NCBI GenBank assembly: GCA_949358305.1
Contig: OX442322.1
Coordinates: forward strand, 5,022,001-5,086,000
Reading direction: 5' to 3'
Source of the DNA: Strigamia acuminata
Taxonomy: Eukaryota > Arthropoda > Chilopoda > Geophilomorpha > Linotaeniidae
DNA length: 64,000 bases
The position numbers and the translations under genes were made by a program. The notes beneath the pieces were generated by a model. It worked only from the letters and a program-made list of their open reading frames with translations. It ran no database searches and was not told where the DNA came from. Below, one piece after another: positions 1 through 10,787 of this stretch (position 1 is the first letter of the stretch; every line of letters begins with the position of its first letter).

Positions 1-1800
1 CAGGACAGAAGGATTATGAATACACCATTGAGGGGTATGACAAGCCAAAGTTGCGATCAATACCAGATGTCAAGCGATATTGCACGGATCATAATCTTCA
101 AGTCCCAGAGCACCTCTTCGAAGACAAGAGGAAAAAGAAGCAATCCGAATCAAATGTGACACAAGATGATTTGGACATGAGCATTTTTGATGAGTTAACA
201 CTCGACTTTGAAGCCAATCATACCCGCACGTTTTGAGCAGATAGCTAATCTTCCAGAAAAAGAAGAGTGGAATCAGGCTATGTGCGATGAAATAAACACA
301 ATGCACGAACGCGAGGTATGGGAATTGGTCCCACCGCCACCCGACGTAAAACCAATCGGATGCAAGTGGATTTATACCATCAAGCAAAATGACAAAGGGG
401 AAATCGCGAGATATAAGGCAAGACTTGTTGCACAAGGCTTTTCACAAGTCTACGGAGAGTCCTACGAGGAAACCTTTTCGCCAGTGGTGGATTTCTCCAT
501 TGTTCGCTTTATGTTTACGCTCTTGGTCTGCATGCTGAAATGGACTTATATCCAAGCGGATGTTAAATGCGCCTATCTACAGATATACGCAACGCTGCAC
601 AAGACCATATACATGCGTCAACCGAAAGGTTTTATTTGCAAAGGTAAAGAAAACTACGTTTGCAGACTCATTCGCGCAATATATGGACTGCACCAGTCAG
701 GCAGAGAATGGGGCATTGAATTAGAAGACACCCTATTGAAACTTGGACTACAACACGTAAACTGGTGTAACTGCATTTACAAGTTTGGAAATGTCGCTTA
801 TCTCATCGTTTACGTCAACGATATTGTTGTTTTCGGGAAGCGACACGAAGACGCAATACATGTACTCGACTTGATTAAGACACAATTCGACATTGTTATC
901 TTGGGCCAAACGAAGAAGCTTCTAGGAGTAGAATTTCACTCACACAATCAACAGATGATTCTACACCAGAGGTCGTACGTCAATAAAGTCTTGTTGAAGT
1001 TCAAAGACCATTTGGAACCCGTGAGAATCAGGTCGCAACCAATGGTCAAATCGACAATACTCACCAAAAGACAATGCCCGGACACACTAGAGGATTTCAA
1101 AATAATGGAAGGGATCCCTTATCGAAACCTACTTGGGTGTTTGGCATTTCTTGCATCGCGAACCAGATCAGATTTGACGTATGCCATCAATATTCTCAGC
1201 CAATTCCAAGCCAACCCAGGATGGGAACACTGGATCACATTGCTGGATTTGCTTAGCTATGTGAGAACAACAAGAAATCTTGGACTGATCCTTTTTCCAA
1301 ACAGTCGAATTGAAGTTGTTGGCTATAGCGACTCAGATTACGCTAACAACAGAGACGATCGGATTTCCGTTGGAGGGACTCTAAAGACATTGGGAAATGC
1401 TCCTATCTACTGGAGGACCTTCAAGCAACGAAACGTTACGCTGTCCACCATGGAAGCGGAATATGTAGCCCTCACAGAAACGGTGAAGGACTACATTTGG
1501 ATTGTTCGAGTATTGCATGAGATTGTTCCCAATTTGGCGGATAAGTTCTACCATCACGTCCTATGCGATAACATCTCTACAGTAGATTTTACTAAGTCGA
1601 ATATAGAAAATCGCAAAACAAAACACATCGATATTCGATATCATTTTATTCGAGAACTGGTAAAGAGAGACAACCTCCAAATCGCCCATGTGGGAACAAA
1701 ATGTAATCTTGCTGATATATTCACCAAGTCAGTCGATAAGACTGACCTTGTAAACTTCTGTAATCGTTTTCTAATTGATCTCAACACTCTACGTGCTTGA
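1..1800 (+). pseudogene. copia pol fragment: reverse transcriptase and RNase H, frameshifted
   Basis: The RVT_2 region runs from the CKWIYTIK motif (about 361-384) through the active site at 811-822. RNase H motifs follow: GYSDSDYANN, STMEAEYVAL and KHIDIRYHFI. The reading frame is broken near 221: compared with copia A, 14 bases are missing between two TCA triplets, which shifts the upstream frame (51-236) relative to the main frame (208-1800). Two extra codons follow CAYL relative to copia A. The catalytic box reads YVND instead of YVDD, so the first catalytic aspartate is replaced. The copy is very likely dead. The only start codons are internal, because the true start is upstream of the window. 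Confidence 0.88.
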
Positions 1801-1818
1801 TTATACGAGGGGGCCGAT

Positions 1819-2097
1819 TGTTGAATTGTGATATTTACCAATTATACTATATTTATGTCGTATCATCAAGCTATAATGCTACACATTGTTCTGTATATAT
1901 TTACCGATTGTTGCATTTAACGTTACGAGTGTTTGCTATATTTTCACATATATATGTTATATATTATGCCTATAGGTGGCTCTGTATACCTTGGGAGTCA
2001 CATGACTTGACAATAAACTCTCACTCTATGTTTTGGTTCACACCTGAGAACACCTGACTTTTTATTGCTCAACTGGATCTTTTCCACACCATTGCGG
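1819..2097 (+). repeat. truncated 3' LTR of copia E1
   Basis: The LTR starts TGTTGAATTG directly after the purine-rich tract ending GGGGGCCGAT. It matches the rest of the copia A LTR in reverse complement, including the segment around CCTATAGGTGGC. The match stops at CACCATTGCGG near 2097. Copia A continues here to a terminal TTTCAACA, which is absent. The junction with the next ORF is therefore a deletion or rearrangement breakpoint. Confidence 0.85.
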
Positions 2098-2101
2098 TTT
2101 T

Positions 2102-3529
2102 ATGCAGACCGCTGGCAGAAACTATCACTACCCCTCCCAAAGGTCGGAACAGGCTAATGTGAAGACCAGCTCCAACTGGACAGAATATCGGTCAAAGAAA
2201 CCCCGCAGTCACCATGTGACGAAAAAGGAAGAACCGAAAAAGGTTGTCAAACCCACTCCGGTTCAACCAACGCCCGCCCCTCCAAAGGAGAAGATGGGCA
2301 TAGCCACGACCGCGATAGTAAAAGAACTTAAAAAAGCAGCCCCACTCGTTGGAACAAAGAAGGAACGGCGAGAACAAGTGGAGCAAGCCGTCAACGTAAT
2401 TTTGCCAAAATGTCGTCTTCCATATGACGAAAGAACCGAGGTGACCTGTCCGTTTTGCAACGGGGGAGGTTGGGCAATCGGGATCATCCAGGGCACCCAC
2501 GCCATGTTGTGTCCAAATTGTTCCGGATGGAAGATACGGGAGAAAATCACACACTGGAATGACAACGTTTTGCCATATATCGTGATGGGAATCGCACAGC
2601 CTGGACCCCGCATATGGTCTACCTGCGACCCCTGCCAAGTTATCCACTCCCATCTAGGAGAGGTAATTTTGGTAGACCCGAGGTTTATCGTAGACAATCA
2701 TCGACCCGGTGGATACGAAGTTACCACTTGGACTCAGGACGAGGTTCGCATGTTGGCAGAATTGAGCTTGAAAGCGAAAAAGGCCAACGAGGAGCAAGAG
2801 GCGAAACAAGCAGCACTGACCGCGACAACTCCCGTCACCGAGGTGAAAACGCAATGCAAAGTAGGCGTTACGACCAAGATTCCTACTCCCGCGGAATCCC
2901 CGATAGCAAGCTCAGAAGTAACAACACCTCCACCAGGCCCACCAGCCAAGAAGTTGCCGGCATTGAAATCCGTTGTGACTGCGTATCCTTTCGTGGTCCC
3001 GGCAGGCATCACGAATGAACACGCGGCCGAGTGCGAGATTAAGCACTACACTCCCATCATCAGAGAAGCCGCATTGGATATTTCTCGACGACTTAACCAG
3101 AAGCGTAATGTTTACTACCATCTACCCATCTTAGTCATGAGATGGATTATGAATCCTTTGCGCCGCGAGCCCTTTCCAGTGCTGGAGCATATATGGGCAA
3201 GATTGTTGGAGCGTGTAAGCCAACTTCCCGCCGCCATCCATATCCGTGCAGATTGGAGTGTCGAGCTACCAACGGCTGAAAAGGTGTACAAGCAAGAATG
3301 ACAAGCTAGGGACCCACCAATTGATAGTTTGCGCCCGCTACCCGACTGTTACACGGCCAGAATTGGTAGACCAAGTACGTCGCGAGAGATGCCCCTGAGC
3401 GAAGAAGTTCCACTGCCAAGAAGTTCGTCGGAAGACTCGTCGAAACTCGTCATTGACGAGAGTGCCGACCCTGAGCCGAGCAAGAAGGATGATATAGAAG
3501 CAGATGGCCGCAAAAGCCCCATCATTTAG
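2102..3529 (+). pseudogene. unrecognised ORF with zinc ribbon, one internal stop
   Basis: An open frame runs 2102-3301 (399 codons), meets one TGA at 3299-3301, and continues open in the same frame to 3529. The protein has a basic, proline-rich N-terminus (PTPVQPTPAPP), then a four-cysteine pattern CPFC...CPNC near residues 116-140 that looks like a zinc ribbon. Residues 220-300 are charged and proline-rich. A helical C-terminal region includes RRLNQKRN and RWIMNPLRR. I do not recognise the family. Its base composition resembles the coding parts of the gypsy elements rather than the AT-rich flanks. It may be a retroelement accessory ORF such as those at 10788, 35963 and 47678, but I see no clear alignment to them. 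Its 5' end abuts the truncated copia LTR, so the true start may be lost. Confidence 0.55.
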
Positions 3530-4559
3530 AAAAGAAGGTTACGTCCACGCATCGCGTCGTGTCGGACGATATTTGTCGAGTTGAGTTTTTTTTAGCCTGG
3601 TCAGGCGATCAAAACTAATCATTCTTCGAGTTGGTGTCGTGTTATTTTCATCTAAAAAAGAACTAATTGTTAAAAAACTTTATTCCTTTTGATATTGACA
3701 ACAATGATGGACAACTATAGAGTCAACATTTTAACCGAACTAATTTTGTAATGAAACTTTTTTCGTGTTGTTTCTACAAATCCTAACGGATACGTAGTTT
3801 CAAGATTTTTGTTTTGTCAATTTATATAAGTTGAACAAAAATTATTTAACCCGTGATACTTTTTATTTTTCCATTTTTTAACCAAAATGTTAACTAAAAA
3901 AATCGGTATAACCTTTTATTTTGGAATTTGAAACAATTTCGATTAATACAAGCCATTTTCAAGATAGTTTTGTGTGTGTTATTTTGTTTACTTTTCTGAA
4001 AATTAACAATTTTTTGAAATGATAAATAAAACAATTTCTTTGAACATTTAATAATGATTGAAAGAATTATTCAGTACACTCGAGATGAGGTCATGCGGTG
4101 ATAATAATATATTTTGTATAAAATATGTTATTAGTTCAACACGAAGTTACCAGTTCCTTGTTCGTCTAAATTAATTAAATTTAGATAAAACATGGGTTCT
4201 TAGAAACTTTTAATGATCTAGTCCAAGTTATTAATTAGTTTAATAAACGATGAATATAATCTGAGACGAATAAAACCTCGCTCATTATTATATTTGCAAA
4301 TGTTAGGTATCTTGTATAAGATAAGTGATGTTTGCTGATCCACGATGAACAGTGTCGTATATCGAGACGATTATAGGCGGAATCACGTGTAATTATTTTC
4401 ATAATTTCAGTGATTAAGGGGGACGTATGACGATCATGCAGTCGCTCATCGATATAACGACAAATTACGCCAATAGATGGCGCTGGCGACCGCAAGCGGC
4501 AAATTCGAGTAGAATTTGTCACTTGATGTAAAACCACATAAAATGCAACTTTTATGAGA
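3530..4559. other. AT-rich stretch without a recognisable gene
   Basis: No credible coding frame is visible. The stretch is AT-rich with many short T and A runs. An imperfect hairpin lies at 4103-4132 (13-bp stem with one mismatch, loop GTAT). A motif near 4480, AGATGGCGCTGG, loosely resembles the insect CTCF-type sites noted elsewhere in this window. Confidence 0.5.
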
Positions 4560-5970
4560 TTTTAAGACAGAGAATCGACTTTATCTTATATTTATGGCAA
4601 TAAATATAGATATTATGTTGTTTTGTGGTAACTCTGCAAAGTTACCTCAAAACTAGGTTTAGGGGATTAAATCTCCCCCTCGCACCTGCTCCAAGCGTGG
4701 ACCCCCGCGGATCAAGTTGAAAGACTTAATCCAAAAGTGTTCCTCGCTATCCAGTTCCTGTCCCGACCTAGCAGAGAGCTATGGTCTGTCTTGTTGACCA
4801 CCTGGACTGAAAATGTGTCCTGAGTATCCCATCACCTGGACCAGTGATTGGGGGGATTTGCAGGACCATTGCTCTCATTGGAGCAATGGCCAAGCTATTG
4901 TTTTCCCCAAGTATATACTTCCTCGCAACAGGAAGTAGCTTGCTCTTGACCAGATATTTTGACTATATGTTTTCTTGAGCCCTTTCTACTACTTCAGTGT
5001 TATGTTGATTGCACAAACACAAGCATGGCTGTTGATTGCGCAGTCAATGCCCCTTATTCTGCGGGCCTATGAGAACATACATATGGCGCACACTTGACGT
5101 GGAGATGGGTGATATGATGCCTCCATGTCCGGGTGCCCGGTGACGGTTGTGTGACCGTGAGGAGATCAGGTCGCGGCGATGAGTAGTAAGAATCCCGTCG
5201 GGCCGGATATAATTCAACATGTGTTCCACAAGGCCTGCCAGTTACAGTAAACCACGGCTGCCGAACAGCGTGTCGAAAATGTAACATTAGGGTTGAAATA
5301 ACTAAACTCGGAAAAGTTTAGTTAGATTAAATCCCCAGCTAGTTTATGTCACAACTCAGCATTGTGCATAAACATGGATACTTCTTCCAGAACTGTACAA
5401 AACTGAAGACTAGCTACATTAGCATTTATTTGCCAGTAAATGTGTAGCTAAATTGCCAACTTTATGTAAGCAGAATTATTACGAATATTTACTGAAAAGT
5501 AATACTCTAATAAATACATCCATTACACGGAACCAGAAGTTATGATTGTAAACTCGCAACAGTTTACTCTCGTATGAAGAACCATTTGACGTATCACACC
5601 AATTATAAATGTCTTAAAACATTTATAAGAGGTCAATTGGTAAATGGCTCTCACAAGCCATTTAAACCAATAACCGCCCCAAGTTTGTGGCGATGCAGAT
5701 ACCGTCAACCGGACGTCCTCGGATACTAACCTTTTCATTACAGATTCGAACCAGACCCCGATGTACAATTAGGACCAAATAATCAACCGATTCAGACGAC
5801 ATCTTATCCACCCGATGAAGCCGACTTGATATTATCATAGCGCCGTTTAGGCGACTGTATGTATAGTTAATCGACCAATTTATATGGCCAATTGTCGGCA
5901 TAGTTACTGTATAATTGTATTTCATGCAAATTGATTAATATAATCACTTTACGGTGATTATATTTAGATA
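4560..5970. repeat. hairpin-dense stretch H1
   Basis: At least nine short palindromes with stems of 7-14 bp and mostly 6-8 base loops lie close together. Examples: 4620-4653 (14 bp, one mismatch), 4866-4889 (CCATTGCT stem), 4917-4936 (ACTTCCT stem, loop CGCAAC), 5299-5324 (TAACTAAAC stem), 5342-5373, 5411-5450 (two-part stem), 5548-5567 (GTAAACT stem, again loop CGCAAC), 5603-5628 (TTATAAATGT stem), 5642-5663 (AAATGGCT stem) and 5937-5964 (AATATAATCAC stem). No credible protein is encoded. It may be a non-autonomous mobile element or a structured noncoding RNA; the identity is unknown. Confidence 0.55.
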
Positions 5971-6105
5971 TCAATAAATATGTTATGTCTTGATAACCGC
6001 ATGTGTCATTATTTTACCCAGTTCACACTTTAGGTTTTGTCAATCCTATCTCTCAACTACTGAATAGATAGACTAGCTTGTTATGCCAAAATACACATTT
6101 TGAGC

Positions 6106-6502
6106 GGATAGCGTCATCGAAAGGTCATCGTCACAAGGTCATGCCGGCGCAAAAATCTGACCATACACCCATTCGATGCTTTAAATTCACCAACTAATTC
6201 AAGTTCCTTGAAAAGAGTTTCAGCTTTAATCTTTAATGTCACGCCACTAACCGTGTACCCGATTTTTCTCTCCTCTTTAATCCACGACACCAAACTTTTT
6301 CCAGTAAAGGAAACTTTCCTTTACATTCAGGCTTCATTCGTCGGCATCTTTTAGCATTAAATTCTCTAGCAGAACTGCACGCCAACAGTTCTTTTTTTTG
6401 TTTTGCCCAATCTTGAACACACGATCTCGGTACATTAAGCGATTTAGCAGTAGCCGATAAGTTGTTATTTAATTCTGCAAGAAGTTTCAAGGCATTGATT
6501 TT
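6106..6502 (-). pseudogene. pogo/Tigger-like transposase, DNA-binding part (second half)
   Basis: On the minus strand, residues KLLAELNNNLSATAKSLNVP form a Psq/Brinker-type helix-turn-helix like that opening pogo/Tigger/CENP-B proteins. After a one-base frameshift near 6265 a CENP-B-type second helix-turn-helix follows, recognisable by KASNG...RFLRRH. The frame ends near 6106, and no DDE catalytic core is seen to the left. The 5' end is cut by the 3' LTR of copia A at 6503. The start of the same ORF is found at 31971-32035 beyond the insertion, and the duplicated ATTTT joins the two parts in frame. This is the receiving site of the whole nested stack. It is a degenerate transposon fragment or a domesticated relative; I favour a dead transposon. 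Confidence 0.75.
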
Positions 6503-6824
6503 TGTTGAAACTCGTTGCTAACTTGTGTAAAATGCATGAATCCGCAATGGTGTGGAAAAGATCCAGTTGAGCAATAAACAGTCAGGTGTTTTCAGGTGTG
6601 AATCTAAACATAGAGTGTTAGTTTATTGTCAAGTCATGTGACTCCCAAGGTATACACAGCCACCTATAGGCATAATATATAATATATACATGTGAAATAT
6701 GGCAAACACTCGTAATGTTAAATGCAACAACCAGTATAAATATACAGAACAATGTAAAGCATTATAGCTTGATGATACGACATAAATATAGTATGATATA
6801 ATTGGCAAATATAACAATTCAACA
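6503..6824 (-). repeat. 3' LTR of copia A (322 bp)
   Basis: Read on the minus strand it starts TGTTGAATTG and ends TTTCAACA, giving 6-bp terminal inverted repeats TGTTGA/TCAACA. The adjacent purine-rich tract (minus strand, ending GAGGGGGCCGAT at about 6825-6836) primes plus-strand synthesis in this family. The flank 6498-6502 is ATTTT, matching 31971-31975. Confidence 0.93.
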
Positions 6825-6842
6825 ATCGGCCCCCTCGTATAA

Positions 6843-9558
6843 TCAAGCACGTAGAGTGTTGAGATCAATTAGAAAACGATTACAGAAATTCACAAGGTCA
6901 GTCTTATCGACGGACTTGGTGAATATATCAGCAAGATTACACTTTGTTCCCACAAGGGCGATTTGGAGGTTGTCTCTTCTTACAAGTTCTCGGATAAAAT
7001 GATATCTAATATCGATGTGCTTCGTTTTGCGATTTTCAATATTCGATTTAGTAAAATCCACGGTGGAGATGTTATCGCATAAGACATGATGGTAAAACTT
7101 ATCCGCCAAGTTGGGAACAATTTCATGCAATACTTGGACAATCCAAATGTAGTCCTTCACTGTCTCTGTGAGGGCCACATATTCCGCTTCCATGGTGGAC
7201 AGCGTAACGTTTCGTTGCTTGAAGGTTCTCCAGTAGATAGGGGCATTTCCCAATGTCACTAGAGTTCCTCCAACGGAAATCCGATCGTCCCTGTTGTTAG
7301 CGTAATCTGAGTCGCTATAGCCAATAACTTCAATTCGACCGTTTGGAAAAAGCATCAATCCAAGGTTTCTTGTTGTTCTGACGTAGCTAAGTAGATCTAG
7401 CAATACGATCCAGTGTTCCCATCCTGGGTTGGATTGGAACTGACTGAGAATATTGATGACATACGTCAAATCTGGTCTGGTTTGCGATGCAATAAATGCC
7501 AAACACCCAAGTAGGTTTCGATAAGGGATTCCTTCCATTATCTTGAAATCGTCTAGTGTGTCCGGGCATTGTCGTTTAGTGAGTATTGTTGATTTTACCA
7601 TTGGTTGCGACCTGATTCTCACGGGTTCCAAATGGTCTTTGAACTTCAACAAGACTTTATTGACGTATGACCTCTGGTGTAGAATCATCTGTTGATTGTG
7701 TGAGTGAAATTCTACTCCTAGAAGCTTCTTCGTTTGGTCCAAGATAACAATGTCGAATTGTGTCTTAATCAAGTCGAGTACATGTATTGCGTCTTTGTGT
7801 CTTTTTCCGAAAACCACAATATCGTTGACGTATACGATGAGATAAGCGACGTTTCCAAATTTGTAAACGCAGTTACACCAGTTTACGTGTTGTAGTCCAA
7901 GTTTCAATAGGGTGTCTTCTAATTCAATGCCCCATTCTCTGCCTGACTGGTGCAGTCCATATATTGCGCGAATGAGTCTACAAACGTAGTTTTCTTTACC
8001 TCGGCAAATAAAACCTTTCGGTTGACGCATGTATATGGTCTTGTGCAGCTTTGCGTAGAGGTAGGCGCATTTAACATCCGCTTGGATATAAGTCCATTTC
8101 AACATGCAGACCAAGAGCGTAAACATAAAGCGAACAATGGAAAAATCTACCACTGGCGAGAAGGTTTCCTCGTAGGACTCTCCGTAGACTTGTGAAAAGC
8201 CCTGTGCAACAAGTCTTGCCTTGTAACTTGCGGTTTCCCCCTTGTCGTTTTGCTTGATGGTATAAATCCACTTGCATCCGATTGGTTTTACGTAGGGTGG
8301 CGGTGGAACCAATTCCCATACCTCGCGTTCGTGCATTGTGTCAATTTCATCCCACATAGCATGATTCCACTCTTCTTTCTCCGGTAGACTCGCTATCTGT
8401 TCGAAACGTGCGGGTATGAATACTTCAAGGTGATTCGCTTCGAAGTCAAGAGTTAATTCATCTATGTCAAAATCGAAGTCGTCGGTTGTCACATTCGATT
8501 CGGATTGCTTCTTTTTCCTCTTGTCTTCGAAGAGGTGTTCTGGGACACGAAGACTATGATCCGTGCAATATCGTTTGACGTCTGGTATTGACCGCAACTT
8601 TGGCTTGTCATACCCCTCAATGGTGTATTCATAATCCTTTTGTCCTGTTGCTCTTGTCTTTTCGGTTTTCTTCCAAACGAGTGCGGGTATCGTTGCAACT
8701 GGGTTTGGAAGTACTTGTCCAGGTTGTGGTAAGGCTTTCGGAAGATTAACTCCTGGTAAATTGTGTCGCAGTTCTTCTTCAGGTAGTCTAAATTTCAACC
8801 TTACTGGAGGCTGTTCCAGTTCTGGATCCTCTCTTTTCATAATTGGTTGTGGCGGGGGTAGTGGTGGCCTAACGTCTTCGTCGGAGTAATATTGACGGTC
8901 ATCGTTTTCTAAGTTGTCATTTAAATTGTCGACGTAGGTGGTGTATTTCTCCGGTAAGCCCAGCACGCCTTCAACTCCGCGCCTGCTTTCCACGAATTTA
9001 ACGTCGCTTGTTTCAATAACTTTCGAAAATTCTGGTAGCCAAATCCTATATCCTTTAGTAATTCTTGAATACCCGAGCATAATTCTATGTATGCCCTTAT
9101 TGTCTATCTTTCCGTCTCGTACTTTCTTCTGCACAAAGCAGAGACTTCCGAACTTTCTCAAATGACGCAAAGATGGCTTTCGTCCATAATAAAGTTCCAT
9201 CGGCGTTTTCTCCGAATTAAGTTTGGCAATTCTATTTCTCAAATAGTTGAAGGTTAGGATGACTTCTCCCCAAAATCGATGTTCTAACCCAGCATCATAA
9301 ACAAGTGCTCGCATCCCATTGGCTAATGTTTGGTTTAGTCTTTCAGAAACTCCGTTTTGGGTGGGAGTGTAAGCATTTGTTCTTTCGTGTGCAATTCCTT
9401 GTTCTTCAAGGTATTGACCAAATTTGTTGGAACAGAACTCCATCCCATTGTCTGTTTGTATTGCCAAAATCGATTTCCCGAGTAGCCGCTCAATTCGTTT
9501 CACATGCTTCTTAAACAACTCGAATACTTCGTCCTTTTGTTTCATCAGATACACTGTC
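6843..9558 (-). pseudogene. copia A pol: integrase end, reverse transcriptase, RNase H
   Basis: The frame is open from the integrase core (just downstream of TVYLMK) to the stop at 6843. Integrase residues include the second catalytic Asp in TDNGMEF and the Glu in NGVSERLN. The reverse transcriptase active site at 7821-7832 reads YVND instead of YVDD. RNase H motifs SDSDYANN, STMEAEYVAL and KHIDIRYHFI are present. The upstream part of the same gene lies at 23321-25043, beyond element X. The boundary at 9554-9558 is the CTGTC duplication. The ORF is long but a start within inserted sequence is meaningless, so this is only the 3' part of a broken polyprotein gene. Confidence 0.9.
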
Positions 9559-9933
9559 TGTTGGTCTGAAGACCGCCAGTTTATTGATTTCAAATGTTAA
9601 GTTTGTTTAATAATTTATATCAAATGTTTATTTACTATATGTTTTGTGTTCAAACACATTGTATTGATATTTGATCATTTATTTACTGTTTTTTCTATTT
9701 GGATTTAATTTCTGCTGTCCAGTAAGTAACTCCATACTTTGCTTATGTTTTACTTAGATGATTTGTTCTTTAATTTAAAACTTAATGTTAATAACTGTCA
9801 CCAGAGTGCTGTGACACTCTTATCCCGAATCCAAGATGGCAGCGCACACGGGTGTGTGCACTTTCACATCTTTTCACCTTTGGAAATCCATTTATGTAAG
9901 ATATGGTTTACTTTTCATTAAACTTTTATGTTT

Positions 9934-10751
9934 TGTCGCGTCCTACCTGGTGATAGGTTTAATGAGCTAACGTGTATTACTTTACCTGTGATTCTACTAA
10001 ATATGTAAATTACCCAAATGAATACTAAGTATATGTAAATGAACAAACGGGTTTATTCAATAGGCGTAAGCCTTAAAATACACTCAGTATAAAACTCGAG
10101 TCGACTTGGTCAGAGTCGAACAAAGGATTTCTCAAGATGGCGTCGTCGGTTCCGCGTGGTCGGCGGAACAAAGGCGGCGTCTCGAGTTGTCGTTAATTCG
10201 TCACGGATTCGTCGTTCACGGACGCGGTGGAATGCTCTTTCGAGTCTTCTATCCGTGCCTGTTGTCTAGGGTTGGTTTTTAGCGTCGCAAGGCTCCGTCC
10301 AGAAACGGGGAGTTTCTTACAGGGCACTCGGACACTTCGCAATGGAAATAATCGTGGGTCGATTATTTCGTGTGAATCCACAAGGGTTATTTTCCTGCTT
10401 TCGCGGGGAAATAACACACAGTGTAAATTCGTGAGAGTTACAGTTGCACTGGAATCAGCGGTCCTCGATCAATCCTAACTTTTGGTGGAGTTGGCCTGAC
10501 GGTGAGGTAGTTGCTGTGTTCTTGGTGTCGTTTGTGTAAGTTCTGCTTGTAGGGCGCGAAACTCTACCTGATATAGGCCAGGGTGAGGGGCCTGGCTCGG
10601 CCAATGGGGGCCGTCCACGCATCACCTCACCCCCTCGGGGCACGCGCTTCCCAGGGGGGGAAGGCGGAGCCAACGCGAGGGAACTGACCTTTCCTAGTGA
10701 CTCATGCGGATGGCGTCCACTGGAGGGACGACCACCCGCGGGGTCACCACA
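9934..10751 (-). repeat. 3' LTR of gypsy G1 (818 bp)
   Basis: On the minus strand it starts TGTGGTGACCCCGCGGG and ends GACGCGACA, preceded by the purine tract GGGGGAGGGACG (about 10752-10763). It is identical to 21977-22794 apart from one visible G/A difference near 10561/22604. Conceptual ORFs in the LTR are not genes. Confidence 0.95.
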
Positions 10752-10787
10752 CGTCCCTCCCCCAGCTTCGATCATCGATCGGGGCGA

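Larger units (their letters stand above)
1..2097 (+). mobile_element. Ty1/copia element E1, 3' part
   Basis: This is the 3' portion of a copia-type LTR retrotransposon that enters from the left edge of the window. It holds the pol end (reverse transcriptase and RNase H), a purine-rich tract near 1808-1817 and a 3' LTR cut short at about 2097. Protein and LTR match copia A (6503-31970) closely, so both belong to one family. The LTR begins TGTTGAATTG, but the last 50 or so bases expected from copia A are missing and unrelated sequence follows. Gag and integrase, if present, lie outside the window. Confidence 0.9.

Noticed and set aside
1797-2057. 86-codon plus-strand ORF and its minus-strand counterparts in 6629-6868 and 31781-32074
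   Set aside because: Lie in copia LTR sequence; the last is real only in the short pogo-like N-terminus at 31976-32035.
2102-3301. Host gene of known function
   Set aside because: The zinc ribbon alone does not identify a family, and mobile-element debris surrounds it.
10193-10478. 74- and 83-codon ORFs repeated at 22236-22521
   Set aside because: Identical pairs inside the G1 LTRs, without motif; not genes.
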